Positions 1 to 7,814 of a stretch of 19,654 nt of DNA are shown here, in pieces. Positions within the stretch are counted from its first letter, which is position 1, and each line of letters opens with the position of its first letter. The notes beneath the pieces are model-generated. The model saw only the letters and a list, made by a program, of their open reading frames with translations, did no database searches and had not been told where the DNA came from. The position numbers and the translations under genes were made by a program. Source of the stretch: Bacteroidales bacterium. GTDB taxonomy: Bacteria; Bacteroidota; Bacteroidia; Bacteroidales; P3. The stretch is from NCBI GenBank assembly GCA_900771365.1, contig CAAGNU010000282.1, forward strand, positions 1 to 19,654, in the 5' to 3' direction.

Positions 1-26
1 ATATGTTCTAAATGAGAAAAAAAGTG

Positions 27-34
27 TAACTTTG
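27..34 (+). promoter_or_regulatory. Promoter-like TAnnTTTG box in repeat copy (rightward)
   Basis: TAACTTTG matches the Bacteroidetes -7 consensus TAnnTTTG. It lies in the left outer arm of the inverted repeat. No gene follows directly, so activity is uncertain and the match may simply be part of the repeat. Confidence 0.35.
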
Positions 35-147
35 CAGCACGAAAATAATCCAGCTGAATGATGGGTTAACGGGTTCTGCCCATTCAGGAGGCAAAAAATG
101 AATTTATAGAACCCACCTTAAGCCGTTTCGCACCTAAATTCAGATTG

Positions 148-155
148 CAAAGATA
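148..155 (-). promoter_or_regulatory. Promoter-like TATCTTTG box in the repeat spacer (leftward)
   Basis: The minus strand reads TATCTTTG followed by CA, a full match to the Bacteroidetes -7 element. The flanking bases (TGCAAAGATACACATTTTTTC on the plus strand, 145-165) resemble the boxes inside the 137-bp repeats. It would fire leftward out of the window, so its target cannot be seen. Confidence 0.4.
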
Positions 156-468
156 CACATTTTTTCTTATTCGGATACTTTTTTTTCTACATTTTTATGT
201 CATATTTCCGGGGAGGGTGATTATCAATTGGTTACATAACTGAGTTTATTGCGGGTGTATTTGGATTCCCCAATTCGGAGAGATTCTCCTTGGTGTTTTG
301 TGCGTCAAACAGCGTGACAGAACCTAGTTTCTTATATTTTGCCATGTTTCTCGTGATTTATGCATAAGGTGGGTTCTATAAATTCATTTTTCAGCCTCCT
401 GAATGGGCAGAACCCGTTAACCCATCATTCAGCTCGAATGTCTACTGGACATTCTCGTATTCGTGCTG

Positions 469-476
469 CAAAGTTA
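469..476 (-). promoter_or_regulatory. Promoter-like TAACTTTG box in repeat copy 1 (leftward)
   Basis: The minus strand reads TAACTTTG, matching TAnnTTTG. It is the inverted counterpart of the box at 27-34 and points into the inverted-repeat spacer. No downstream gene is visible. Confidence 0.35.
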
Positions 477-605
477 CACTTTTTTCTCATTTAGAACATA
501 TTTTGGTGGGTTCTATTTATTCGATTTTGAGCTCTTCGGATGGGCAGAGCCCTTTAACCCATCAGTCGGCTCGAATGTTCACTGGACATTCTCGTATTCG
601 AGATG

Positions 606-613
606 CAAAATTA
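606..613 (-). promoter_or_regulatory. Promoter-like TAATTTTG box in repeat copy 2 (leftward)
   Basis: The minus strand reads TAATTTTG, matching TAnnTTTG, at the same place in the second 137-bp copy as the box at 469-476 in the first. The box is kept although the surrounding bases have diverged, which hints at function but does not prove it. Confidence 0.3.
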
Positions 614-641
614 CACATTTTTTCTCATTTAAAACACATTT

Positions 642-1380
642 TTTTTTCGTAATTTTTTTTGGGGGTGTATGTAGATGATATTCAACATAATATTCTTTTG
701 TATTTTATTTTGATAGAATCCATTCCGGGTGGTATTTGTTGTTTTGGGATAGTCTGCGCATGTGAAACATACCCCGCCACTTTGTGGCACCCCTTTACTC
801 CGTGACGTATTCACTCCAGCCTCAAGGGCGAGCTCTTGGACATTCCGTTTCATACGTTCCGAAAGGGGTGGCTGGCGCATACCTCTCCCACGGCCAGCAT
901 GGAAGGGTTGCAGGGTGATTTGGACTGTTAAAATTCGATGCGGTTTTAACATTTCGAGACATAGCAGGGCAGGGTCGGAGAAGCTCCGCCGTAGCTTCGC
1001 TCTTCCTTCGCTCTACCTTCGCTCGGAAGGCGGAAAAACGGCGAAGTATTGGTGGAACGTCTATGTGGCTGGAGCGAAGCTTGTTAGATGCTTCGATGGA
1101 GAATGGGCATTCTGCCTGTTTTGAGACCTTGGATTTTAACATTTGGTTCTGAGAGTCCTAAATTTTCCTAATAAAAAAGACCCTAAAAAAGAGGCTTCGG
1201 ATGACGTTGATAGGTGGTTTGGAGCCTTGATGCTTAATCTCACGCAAAGGCTAAGGTGTGTTTTGTTGCGTTCGCTGCTTTGCTATCGAAAGTCGTGGCA
1301 ACTTCTTTACATTTCGTGTGAGGTCGTGCAGGCTCTTTTCTGTTGGCTATGGTGGCGTTAATCATTTTTTTGAATGTTTT
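642..1380. other. Intergenic region without a convincing gene
   Basis: Several overlapping open frames on both strands cover about 629-1142. None has a recognisable domain, a codon pattern like the neighbouring genes, or a convincing start. The segment from about 760 to 1100 is clearly richer in G+C than its AT-rich flanks and includes a short hairpin (GCCAC-TTT-GTGGC near 777-789) and the dispersed repeat at 980-1024. From 1140 to 1380 I see nothing recognisable. The segment may be a relic of a mobile or repetitive element. Confidence 0.5.
980..1024 (+). repeat. Dispersed GC-rich repeat, left copy
   Basis: It opens with the 16-mer GAAGCTCCGCCGTAGC, has 11 variable bases, and ends TTCGCTCTACCTTCGCTC. 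The same arrangement, in the same orientation, is present at 19493-19537. A TTTTAACATTT word lies nearby at both ends of the window, inverted at the right end. It is inside non-coding DNA in both places. Confidence 0.65.
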
Positions 1381-1411
1381 TTTGTGGTGTCACGAAATTT
1401 TCGTATCTTTG
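1381..1411 (+). promoter_or_regulatory. Bacteroidetes-type promoter of the M28 peptidase gene
   Basis: TTTG at 1381-1384 (-33 element) and TATCTTTG at 1404-1411 (-7 element) are 19 bases apart, matching the known Bacteroidetes sigma-ABfr layout. Transcription would start near 1415 and leave a 5' untranslated region of about 70 bases before the ATG at 1485. The leader is AT-rich with no clear Shine-Dalgarno, as is usual in this phylum. Confidence 0.75.
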
Positions 1412-1484
1412 CAATACTAATATGTGTGTCGAAAGACATGCTAAAGTGTTTGTTGTCAATAAAATAAAATATTATATATTATAA

Positions 1485-3014
1485 ATGATGCTAATGAAAA
1501 TGAAGAAGTTCGTTGCAATGTTGGCCATTTTGGCCGTGCTGGCACCCACAGCTGCCACCGCACAGAACGAAGTTACTAAGGACACTTTGCTGCGTGCCAA
1601 TACGGACACGCTGATGAAGCATATCCGTGTTCTCTCCTCGTCGGAGTACGAGGGCCGCATGGCCGGTTCGCAGGCATATCTGAATGCCGCCGACTATTGT
1701 GCCGACGTGCTGGCCTCCTACGGCGTGAAGCCGCTGCCTGCCTTGGGTGAGTGGGGGCAGTATTTCCAGGTCGAGTACAACGAGATTGAGAACTGCAATT
1801 TCTACACCTATGTTAACGATAACGACACCCGCACCCGCTACGTGCTGGGCCGCGACTATGTGTGCGGCAGCATGACGGGCCGAGGCTATACGAACGCCCC
1901 CGTGGTGTTCTGCGGATGGGGTATCGACAACCGCGCCTTTGACGAGTATGCCAAGGTGGACGTGCAGGGCAAGATAGTGCTCTGCATCTCGGGCGTGCCC
2001 GACTTCCTGCCCAGCAAGGTGACGGATCACTATGCCACCCTGCGCGACAAGGCCGCCGTGGCCAAGAAGCATGGCGCCGTGGGCCTGGTGTGCGTCAATA
2101 TGTCGGAGGACTGCCGTTTCTTCGAGGTGCAGCACAGAGCCTACAGCGGCGAGGGCGAGTATATGCCCACGTTCCCCGTGGTGCAGCCTACCCGCGAGAT
2201 GGGCATGAGGCTGCTGGAGAATGAGACCATGACGTTCGACTCTGCCGTGAACGCGCTCCAGAACACCATGACCCCGCAGTCGTTCCACCTCCGCAAGAAT
2301 TTTGAGATTAACATCAATGCCAAGTACCACCCCGCAGCCACTACGGCTAACGTGATCGGCTACCTCCCTGGCTATGACGAGAAGCTGAAGCGCGAGATTA
2401 TCGTGGTGGGCGCCCACCTCGACCATGTGGGTATGCAGGGCAGCACCTGCGTCTTCCCCGGCGCGGATGATAACGCAAGCGGCGTGGCCGCCGTGCTGGA
2501 GACCGCCCGCCTGCTCACGAGCTACGCTCCCGCCGAAATCGAGTACAACAAGCGCTCCATCGTCTTTGTCCTCTTCTCTGGCGGCGAGCTGGAGGAGCTC
2601 GGATCGAGCATATTCGTCTCTAACTTCCCCCAGCTGAAATATGTGGAATGCTTCATCAATGCTGAGAGCATCGGCTCTGGAGACAGCATCAACGTCTTGG
2701 GCAACAAACGCTTCCCCTTGCTGTGGGAGATCGCCAATAGAAACGACTCTATCTCCACCAAGTCGCTTCTCCACGGCTACAAGACCATGCCCACGGGCGA
2801 TGCTGTGCCGTTCTCCATGGTGGGCATCCCCTCGCTGGTGTTCACTAACTACATGGGCAGCAACTACGTCCATGTGCCGAGCGACATCTCCGAGAACATC
2901 AACCGCGACATCCTCACCAAGAATGCCAGCCTGATGGCCGAGGTTATCTATGAACTCTCCTTAGGCGACTATCAGGGCCGCTCCTTCAAATCGAGACATT
3001 ATAAGTTTGAATAA
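1485..3014 (+). CDS. Secreted M28-family metallopeptidase-like protein with PA-like insert
   Basis: The 509-residue product has an N-terminal signal peptide (about 1-27, ending TAATAQ), a probable PA-type insert at about 120-240, and a C-terminal M28 zinc-peptidase domain at about 285-495. M28 metal-binding signatures are visible: AHLDHV (H311), GADDNASG (D328), E368, E394 in NAESIG, and H463 in YVHVPSD. The family normally has Glu-Glu after FSG, where the first Glu is the catalytic base. Here the motif reads FSGGELEELGSS, so that base aligns with Gly367. Activity may be altered or lost, or a nearby Glu may compensate. Members usually act as exported aminopeptidases in the periplasm or outside the cell. 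ATG codons at 1488, 1494 and 1500 are alternative starts. A promoter lies about 75 bases upstream. It may be transcribed separately from the next gene, 166 bases downstream. Confidence 0.88.
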   Translation: MMLMKMKKFVAMLAILAVLAPTAATAQNEVTKDTLLRANTDTLMKHIRVLSSSEYEGRMAGSQAYLNAADYCADVLASYGVKPLPALGEWGQYFQVEYNEIENCNFYTYVNDNDTRTRYVLGRDYVCGSMTGRGYTNAPVVFCGWGIDNRAFDEYAKVDVQGKIVLCISGVPDFLPSKVTDHYATLRDKAAVAKKHGAVGLVCVNMSEDCRFFEVQHRAYSGEGEYMPTFPVVQPTREMGMRLLENETMTFDSAVNALQNTMTPQSFHLRKNFEININAKYHPAATTANVIGYLPGYDEKLKREIIVVGAHLDHVGMQGSTCVFPGADDNASGVAAVLETARLLTSYAPAEIEYNKRSIVFVLFSGGELEELGSSIFVSNFPQLKYVECFINAESIGSGDSINVLGNKRFPLLWEIANRNDSISTKSLLHGYKTMPTGDAVPFSMVGIPSLVFTNYMGSNYVHVPSDISENINRDILTKNASLMAEVIYELSLGDYQGRSFKSRHYKFE

Positions 3015-3180
3015 CAGCGTGTCGGCTGTGACATTCAGTGTGTCCGTTCATAAATTAGGAGTTAAGAATTAAGCGGATTGGCGGCGAGCCGTCGCGGACA
3101 ATCGGGGCGAGACCCAGCCAAGGAATCTCCCAATCTCCAAACCTCCGAATCTTCAAATCTCGAATACTGACTACATAGAC
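3015..3180. other. Spacer with short pyrimidine-rich repeats before the gldF-gldG fusion
   Basis: This gap carries a degenerate tandem run at 3124-3165 built on AATCTCC / AATCTTCAA words. The run closely resembles the spacer before rimO (11851-11898). I see no TAnnTTTG promoter and no strong terminator, so whether the peptidase gene and the downstream operon share a transcript is open. Confidence 0.5.
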
Positions 3181-5655
3181 ATGTTCACACTTTTCAAAAA
3201 AGAACTCTCAAGTTTCTTCTCATCCCTTATCGGGTATTTGACGATTATCGTCTTCTTGGTGCTCACAGGTTTGATGCTGTGGGTGTTTAAGTCGGACTTC
3301 AACATCCTCGACTACGGCTATGCCGGCATGGACGGCTTGTTTATTATCGGTCCGTTCCTCTATCTCTTCCTTATCCCCGCCATCACGATGCGCATGTTTG
3401 CCGAGGAGAAGAAGAACGGCACCATGGAGCTGCTGCTCACCAAGCCGCTGAGCGAGATGAAGCTCATCTGGGCCAAGTTCTTGGCTGGCTTTGTGTTGGT
3501 GTTCATCTCGCTGCTGCCCACGCTGGTGTGCTACTTTAGCGTGGTGGCCCTCGGCGACCCCGTGGGCAACGTGGATACGGGCAGTGTGATGGGCTCCTAT
3601 ATCGGCTTGCTGATGCTGGGCGCGGCCTTCGTGGCCATAGGCCTCTTCGCCAGTTCCATCACCAACAACCAGATTGTGGCCTTCATCCTCGCCGCCCTTA
3701 TGAGCGCCTTCATGCACCTTGGCTTCGAGGCCATCTACCACATGGGTTTCCTCGGAGATGCCGACCTCTTCGTGCGCTCCCTGGGCATGAGCTACCATTA
3801 CGAATCTATCAGCCGCGGCGTGCTCGACACCCGCGATGTCATCTATTTTGCCAGCGTGATAGCCATCTTCATGATGGCCACCCGCATCGTGCTCCAGAGC
3901 CGCAAATGGCACGGCTGGCGCAACAAGAAGGACCTTCGCCGCAGCCATTGGATTGAGCTCGTGGCCGGCGTGCTGATTGTTATCTTCGTCAACGTGATCG
4001 GCTACTACCTCTTCGGACGTATCGACCTCACCTCCGAGAAACGCTACACCCTCTCCAAGTCCACCAAGAGCCTCCTGAAAAAAATCGACGAGCCCATTCT
4101 CTTCCGTGTGTACCTTGAGGGCGAGTTCCCTGCCGATTTCAAACGCCTCCAGAACGAGACCAAGGAGATGCTCAACCAGTTCCGCGCCTACAACAAGAAC
4201 GTGCAGTACGAGTTTGTCAACCCTAACAGCTTCGAGGACGAGAAGGAACGCATGGTCTTCTACCAGAAGCTGGCGCAGAAGGGCATCCAACCCACGCAGA
4301 TACAGGTGAGTACGGGTAACGGCGTCACGACGCAGGTGCTCATCCCCGCAGCCGACGTGATGTACAAGGGTTCAGAGACCTCCATACAGCTGCTGCAGAG
4401 CCAGAAATATGTCGACCAGACCCAGCTGCTGAACAACTCCATACAGAGCCTCGAATATGTGCTCTCGAACGGCATCCGAGCCCTGGCTCGCGGTCAGAAG
4501 CCCACGGTGGCTTTCCTGCGTGGCCATGGCGAACTCGACCTGCCCTATATGTCGGACATGATCACCTCGCTCTTTGAGTACTACAACCTCGACACGGCCC
4601 GCATGGACGAGAATATCAACTCGCTCACAGTTCGCGACCGCGACCCCAAAGATACTTCTGCTTATCGCTTTCGCAACAAGTACGACCTCATCATCGTGGC
4701 TAAGCCCACCAAGCCCTTTAGCGACCGCGACCTCTACATCCTCGACCAGTTTGTGATGTATGGCGGCAAGCTGCTATGGCTTGTGGACCCGTTGGATGCC
4801 GATATCGACAGCCTTGAGAACTCTGGCCAGGCCGTGGCCACGCGCCTCCCCGTCAACCTCGACGATATGCTCTTCACCTACGGCGTGCGCGTCAATCCCG
4901 ACCTGGTTATGGATATTCGCTGCAGACCCATACCCATGAAGGTGGGCATGGTGGGCGAGCAGGCTCAGATACAGTTCCAGCCTTGGCTGTACTTCCCCGA
5001 GATCGTGCCCATGTCGCCGCATCCCATCGTGCGCAACCTCGACCTCATCAAGACCGACTTCCCCAGCAGTATCGACATTATCGACAACGGAATCGACAAG
5101 ACCATCCTGCTGGCCACTTCGGAGTTCTCCCGCGTGAAGAACGCCCCCGCCATCTACGACCTTAACGAGGCCAAGATAGAACCCGACCGCCGTCTTTTCA
5201 ACCGTCAGAATATCCCCGTGGCCGTGCTGCTCGAAGGCCAGTTCAAGTCGATGTTCCGCAACCTGCTCGCTCCCGAGTTCGCCGAACTTCCTGCTATGGG
5301 CTTCCGTGAGGAGAGCGACCCGACTCGCATGATTGTTATCTCTGACGGCGATATGATTAAGAACCGCTTCAACTTCAATGATGCTACGGGCTATCCTCTG
5401 GGCTATGATTTCTACACCGAGACTATGTATGCCAACAAGGAGCTGCTGCTCAACTGTGTCGACTACCTCGTGGGCGAGGACGGCGCTATCGCAAGCCGCA
5501 GCCGCAATATCAAAATCCGCAAGTTGAATGTCATGAAGATTAAAGAGGACCGCACGGGCTACCAGCTCCTCAACCTCCTCCTGCCTTCAGGCATCATCGT
5601 CCTTGCAGGTATCGCCATCATTATTATCCGTCGTAAGCAATTCCGCAAAAAATGA
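3181..5655 (+). CDS. GldF-GldG fusion: ABC-2 permease joined to GldG-type auxiliary domain
   Basis: The 824-residue protein begins with a GldF-like ABC-2 permease of about six membrane helices (residues 1-240). The permease includes the family signature around FAEEKKNGTMELLLTKPLSE (residues 75-94). A further helix at about 260-280 leads into a large extracytoplasmic GldG-like domain (about 285-790), with a closing helix at about 795-817 and a basic tail. In Flavobacterium johnsoniae GldF and GldG are separate proteins of roughly 240 and 560 residues that work with the ATPase GldA in gliding motility and linked T9SS functions. The length here equals their sum, so this is a fusion rather than a readthrough error. 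The ATPase is not in this window. The stop overlaps the next start (ATGA), which implies coupled translation with the DUF4340 protein. Confidence 0.88.
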   Translation: MFTLFKKELSSFFSSLIGYLTIIVFLVLTGLMLWVFKSDFNILDYGYAGMDGLFIIGPFLYLFLIPAITMRMFAEEKKNGTMELLLTKPLSEMKLIWAKFLAGFVLVFISLLPTLVCYFSVVALGDPVGNVDTGSVMGSYIGLLMLGAAFVAIGLFASSITNNQIVAFILAALMSAFMHLGFEAIYHMGFLGDADLFVRSLGMSYHYESISRGVLDTRDVIYFASVIAIFMMATRIVLQSRKWHGWRNKKDLRRSHWIELVAGVLIVIFVNVIGYYLFGRIDLTSEKRYTLSKSTKSLLKKIDEPILFRVYLEGEFPADFKRLQNETKEMLNQFRAYNKNVQYEFVNPNSFEDEKERMVFYQKLAQKGIQPTQIQVSTGNGVTTQVLIPAADVMYKGSETSIQLLQSQKYVDQTQLLNNSIQSLEYVLSNGIRALARGQKPTVAFLRGHGELDLPYMSDMITSLFEYYNLDTARMDENINSLTVRDRDPKDTSAYRFRNKYDLIIVAKPTKPFSDRDLYILDQFVMYGGKLLWLVDPLDADIDSLENSGQAVATRLPVNLDDMLFTYGVRVNPDLVMDIRCRPIPMKVGMVGEQAQIQFQPWLYFPEIVPMSPHPIVRNLDLIKTDFPSSIDIIDNGIDKTILLATSEFSRVKNAPAIYDLNEAKIEPDRRLFNRQNIPVAVLLEGQFKSMFRNLLAPEFAELPAMGFREESDPTRMIVISDGDMIKNRFNFNDATGYPLGYDFYTETMYANKELLLNCVDYLVGEDGAIASRSRNIKIRKLNVMKIKEDRTGYQLLNLLLPSGIIVLAGIAIIIIRRKQFRKK

Positions 5656-6749
5656 AAAATAAAAAGAATATAATCATAATTGCAGCCGTTGTGGTGGTCG
5701 GCCTCGTGGCTCTCATCATCGCGAAACACGGTGCAAAGGATGCCACCTTCGAACAGGATTTTCACGTCGAAGACATCAACTCCGTGACCAAGATCTACTT
5801 GGCCGACAAGCAGAACCACCACACGCTCCTGCAGCGCGTCACAACCGACACCACAGCCGATACGCTGTGGACTGTGGATTCCATCTATCCCGCCAGCCAG
5901 GGCATGGTAGACTTGCTGCTGGAGACGCTCCACGATATGCGCATCCGCCAGCAGGTGAACAAAAACGCTGTGCCGCAGGCTATCAAGCTGCTCTCGGCTC
6001 GCGCCATCAAGGTCGAGGTCTATCAGCGCAAATATTTAATCAACTGGTTCGACGGCAAGTTCAAGCTCTTCCCGCACGAAAAGCTCGCTGTCACCTATTT
6101 CGTGGGTCACGAGACGCAGGACATGATGGCTTGCCACATGTTCCGCGAAGGCGACAAGGTGCCGTATATCATTCATATCCCTGGATTCCGCGGCTACCTC
6201 ACGCCCCGCTTTATCGCCGACCCGTTCGCATGGCGCAGCCATACTATCGTGCATTGGGACATCCATCATCTCCAGAGCGTCGAGATGGAAATACCTTCCT
6301 CGCCCGACCAGTCCTTCGCTGTCCGCCGCAATGGGGAGGGCTTCGATTTCGAGCTCACGCAGAGCCATACCGTTGTGAGCCGCTTCGACACCGCACGTGT
6401 GGCGCAGATGCTTTCCAGCTTTGCCAACCTGAACTTCGATGAGTTTGCCTGCAACGTCCCCAACAGCAACATGGTCACCTCTTTCGATGCTGGTCCCCGC
6501 ACCATCCTTCGCGTAACCAACACAGACGGCACGACAAAGGAGGTTCGCAGCTACCTCAAGTATCTCAACCCCGACGATAGGGAGGCTATGCCCGACACCA
6601 ACCTCTATGAGATGTTTGACGTCAACCGCCTCTATGCCATCATCGATAAGAAAGATACGGTGCTCATCCAGTATTATACCTTCGACAACATCCTCCAGCC
6701 CGCCTCCTTCTTCCTCGGCGACAAGCGGAGCGACTTTGCTAAAGAATAA
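5652..6749 (+). CDS. DUF4340 domain-containing membrane-anchored protein
   Basis: The 365-residue protein has one N-terminal membrane helix (about residues 5-24) after a lysine-rich start, and the rest is probably extracytoplasmic. Its beta-rich pattern matches DUF4340 proteins, which are commonly encoded next to GldG-type ABC components. The four-base overlap with the upstream fusion gene supports a shared complex. The biochemical role is not established. The likely inference is an accessory subunit of the ABC-type envelope machinery. surE follows after 6 bases. Confidence 0.75.
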   Translation: MKNKKNIIIIAAVVVVGLVALIIAKHGAKDATFEQDFHVEDINSVTKIYLADKQNHHTLLQRVTTDTTADTLWTVDSIYPASQGMVDLLLETLHDMRIRQQVNKNAVPQAIKLLSARAIKVEVYQRKYLINWFDGKFKLFPHEKLAVTYFVGHETQDMMACHMFREGDKVPYIIHIPGFRGYLTPRFIADPFAWRSHTIVHWDIHHLQSVEMEIPSSPDQSFAVRRNGEGFDFELTQSHTVVSRFDTARVAQMLSSFANLNFDEFACNVPNSNMVTSFDAGPRTILRVTNTDGTTKEVRSYLKYLNPDDREAMPDTNLYEMFDVNRLYAIIDKKDTVLIQYYTFDNILQPASFFLGDKRSDFAKE

Positions 6750-6755
6750 CAAGAC

Positions 6756-7517
6756 ATGCCCCCCCTATTCCTCATCACAAACGACGACGGTATCGCTTCG
6801 CGCGGATTGCGGCAGCTGGCTCAGGTTGCTGCCGAGATGGGCGACGTGGTGGTGATGGCTCCCGACCGCAATGCTTCGGGACTCAGCACCTCCATCACGT
6901 GCAGCCGTCCGCTGCGTGCCCGCCTGGTTGAGGAATGCGGCAATATTAAGTACCACGCTTGCGACGGCACTCCCGCCGATTGTGTGAAGATGGGGCTCGA
7001 ATATTTCTGCCCCACGCCGCCCGCCATGGTACTCTCCGGTATCAACTTCGGCACGAATGCCTCTATCAATATTATTTATAGCGGCACGATGGGAGCCGTC
7101 ATGGAGGCCAGCCTCAACGGCTTCCCCGCTATCGGCTTCTCGTTGCTCAACCATAGTCCCGAGTCCGACTTTGAGGCGTGCGCACCTACGATTAGGCACA
7201 TTATCGCCAGGGTGTTGCAGCATCCGCTCCCGCAAGGCACCTCGCTCAATGTCAACATCCCGAAGCTGCCCGCAGCCGAAATCAAGGGCATCCGTATCTG
7301 TAGGCAGGCTCGTGCGGCGTGGAAGGAGAGCCTCGAACGCCGTGTCGACCCGATAGGCCGCCCCTATTGGTGGATGACGGGCAAGTTTGTGTGTGACGAT
7401 AAGTGCGACACCGCTGATGAGAAAGCCCTCTCTGAGGGTTATGTCTCTGTGGTGCCTGTCCGAACCGATTTTACCGATTATGCCGCTATGGAACAAATCA
7501 AATTTTTAGAATCATGA
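6756..7517 (+). CDS. surE: 5'/3'-nucleotidase SurE
   Basis: The 253-residue protein is of normal SurE length. The NDDG motif (N9-D10-D11-G12), APDRNASG with S41, and SGINFGTN with N97 supply the metal-binding residues D10, D11, S41 and N97, equivalent to the family's conserved Asp, Asp, Ser and Asn. CDGTPADCV at 69-77 is another family block. SurE is a cytoplasmic metal-dependent phosphatase that removes phosphate from nucleoside monophosphates and is linked to stationary-phase survival. It lies 6 bases after the DUF4340 gene, and its stop overlaps the next start (ATGA at 7514-7517). Confidence 0.95.
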   Translation: MPPLFLITNDDGIASRGLRQLAQVAAEMGDVVVMAPDRNASGLSTSITCSRPLRARLVEECGNIKYHACDGTPADCVKMGLEYFCPTPPAMVLSGINFGTNASINIIYSGTMGAVMEASLNGFPAIGFSLLNHSPESDFEACAPTIRHIIARVLQHPLPQGTSLNVNIPKLPAAEIKGIRICRQARAAWKESLERRVDPIGRPYWWMTGKFVCDDKCDTADEKALSEGYVSVVPVRTDFTDYAAMEQIKFLES

Positions 7518-7807
7518 AGAAACTGCTCAATAGAAATAGTATTCTCGCCGGCGTTGTGCTGTGCCTGCTTGCCGAGTTGCTTTGTGCCGCTCTGCTTTGG
7601 CTGGTGCTGCTCCTCCTTGGCATCCCGGCTGCCGACCATCTACGTTGGTTCGCCGTGGCATTCCTACCTCCGCTGCTGCTGCTGCGTTACTATGCCAAGT
7701 GCCAGTCCTATCCCGACACGCTCAAGGCTGTTATCACCACATTCTTCGTCACCTTTGTGCTCTTTATGTGGTACATGTTGAAATATAGATATATTACATT
7801 TAACTAA
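7514..7807 (+). CDS. Small hydrophobic membrane protein between surE and lpxB
   Basis: The 97-residue product has a basic N-terminus (MKKLLNRN) and three likely membrane helices, at about 10-36, 42-61 and 70-88. I do not recognise a family. Its start overlaps the surE stop (ATGA) and its stop lies 7 bases before the lpxB start, so it is translated as part of the operon. Position suggests an envelope-related role, but no catalytic or binding motif is visible. Confidence 0.75.
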   Translation: MKKLLNRNSILAGVVLCLLAELLCAALLWLVLLLLGIPAADHLRWFAVAFLPPLLLLRYYAKCQSYPDTLKAVITTFFVTFVLFMWYMLKYRYITFN

Positions 7808-7814
7808 TACAACG

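Larger units (their letters stand above)
1..501. repeat. Large imperfect inverted repeat, arms 1-120 and 365-501
   Basis: The inner arms, 52-120 and 365-434, are reverse complements over about 69 bases with only two or three differences or indels. The outer arms, 1-43 and 460-501, are also reverse complements, differing by one base in an A/T run. The right arm carries about 25 extra bases (435-459) that form a small hairpin (GAATGTC, a 5-base loop, GACATTC). The central spacer of about 244 bases (121-364) is AT-rich and has no plausible gene. No transposase or recombinase is visible, and the left edge of the window may cut the element. It could be a MITE-like element, an invertible segment or a remnant of a duplication. 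The sequence does not decide between these. Confidence 0.8.
368..641. repeat. Two degenerate direct repeats of about 137 bp
   Basis: Copy 1 (368-504) and copy 2 (505 to about 641) both begin GGTGGGTTCTAT and align along their whole length at roughly 80% identity by eye. Shared blocks include GGGCAGA, TTAACCCATCA, a GAATGT...GACATTC hairpin followed by CTCGTATTCG, and a TGCAAA-TTACAC box ending in TTTTTTCTCATTT. Copy 1 is also the right arm of the large inverted repeat, so the same unit is present three times (once inverted) in 641 bases. No reading frame is kept between the copies, which argues against coding. Confidence 0.8.

Noticed and set aside
1..501. Confirmed invertible capsule-type promoter
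   Set aside because: The arms are far longer than the short repeats of known Bacteroides invertible promoters. No recombinase or target gene is visible, so I report only the possibility.
463..1467. Several overlapping open frames of 60-120 codons on both strands of the left intergenic region
   Set aside because: They overlap each other, cover repeats, lack recognisable motifs and differ in composition from the clear genes. I treat them as chance frames.
1491..2873. Long 460-codon open frame on the minus strand
   Set aside because: It lies opposite the M28 gene and is histidine- and alanine-rich, as expected for the antisense of a GC-biased gene. It has no domain.
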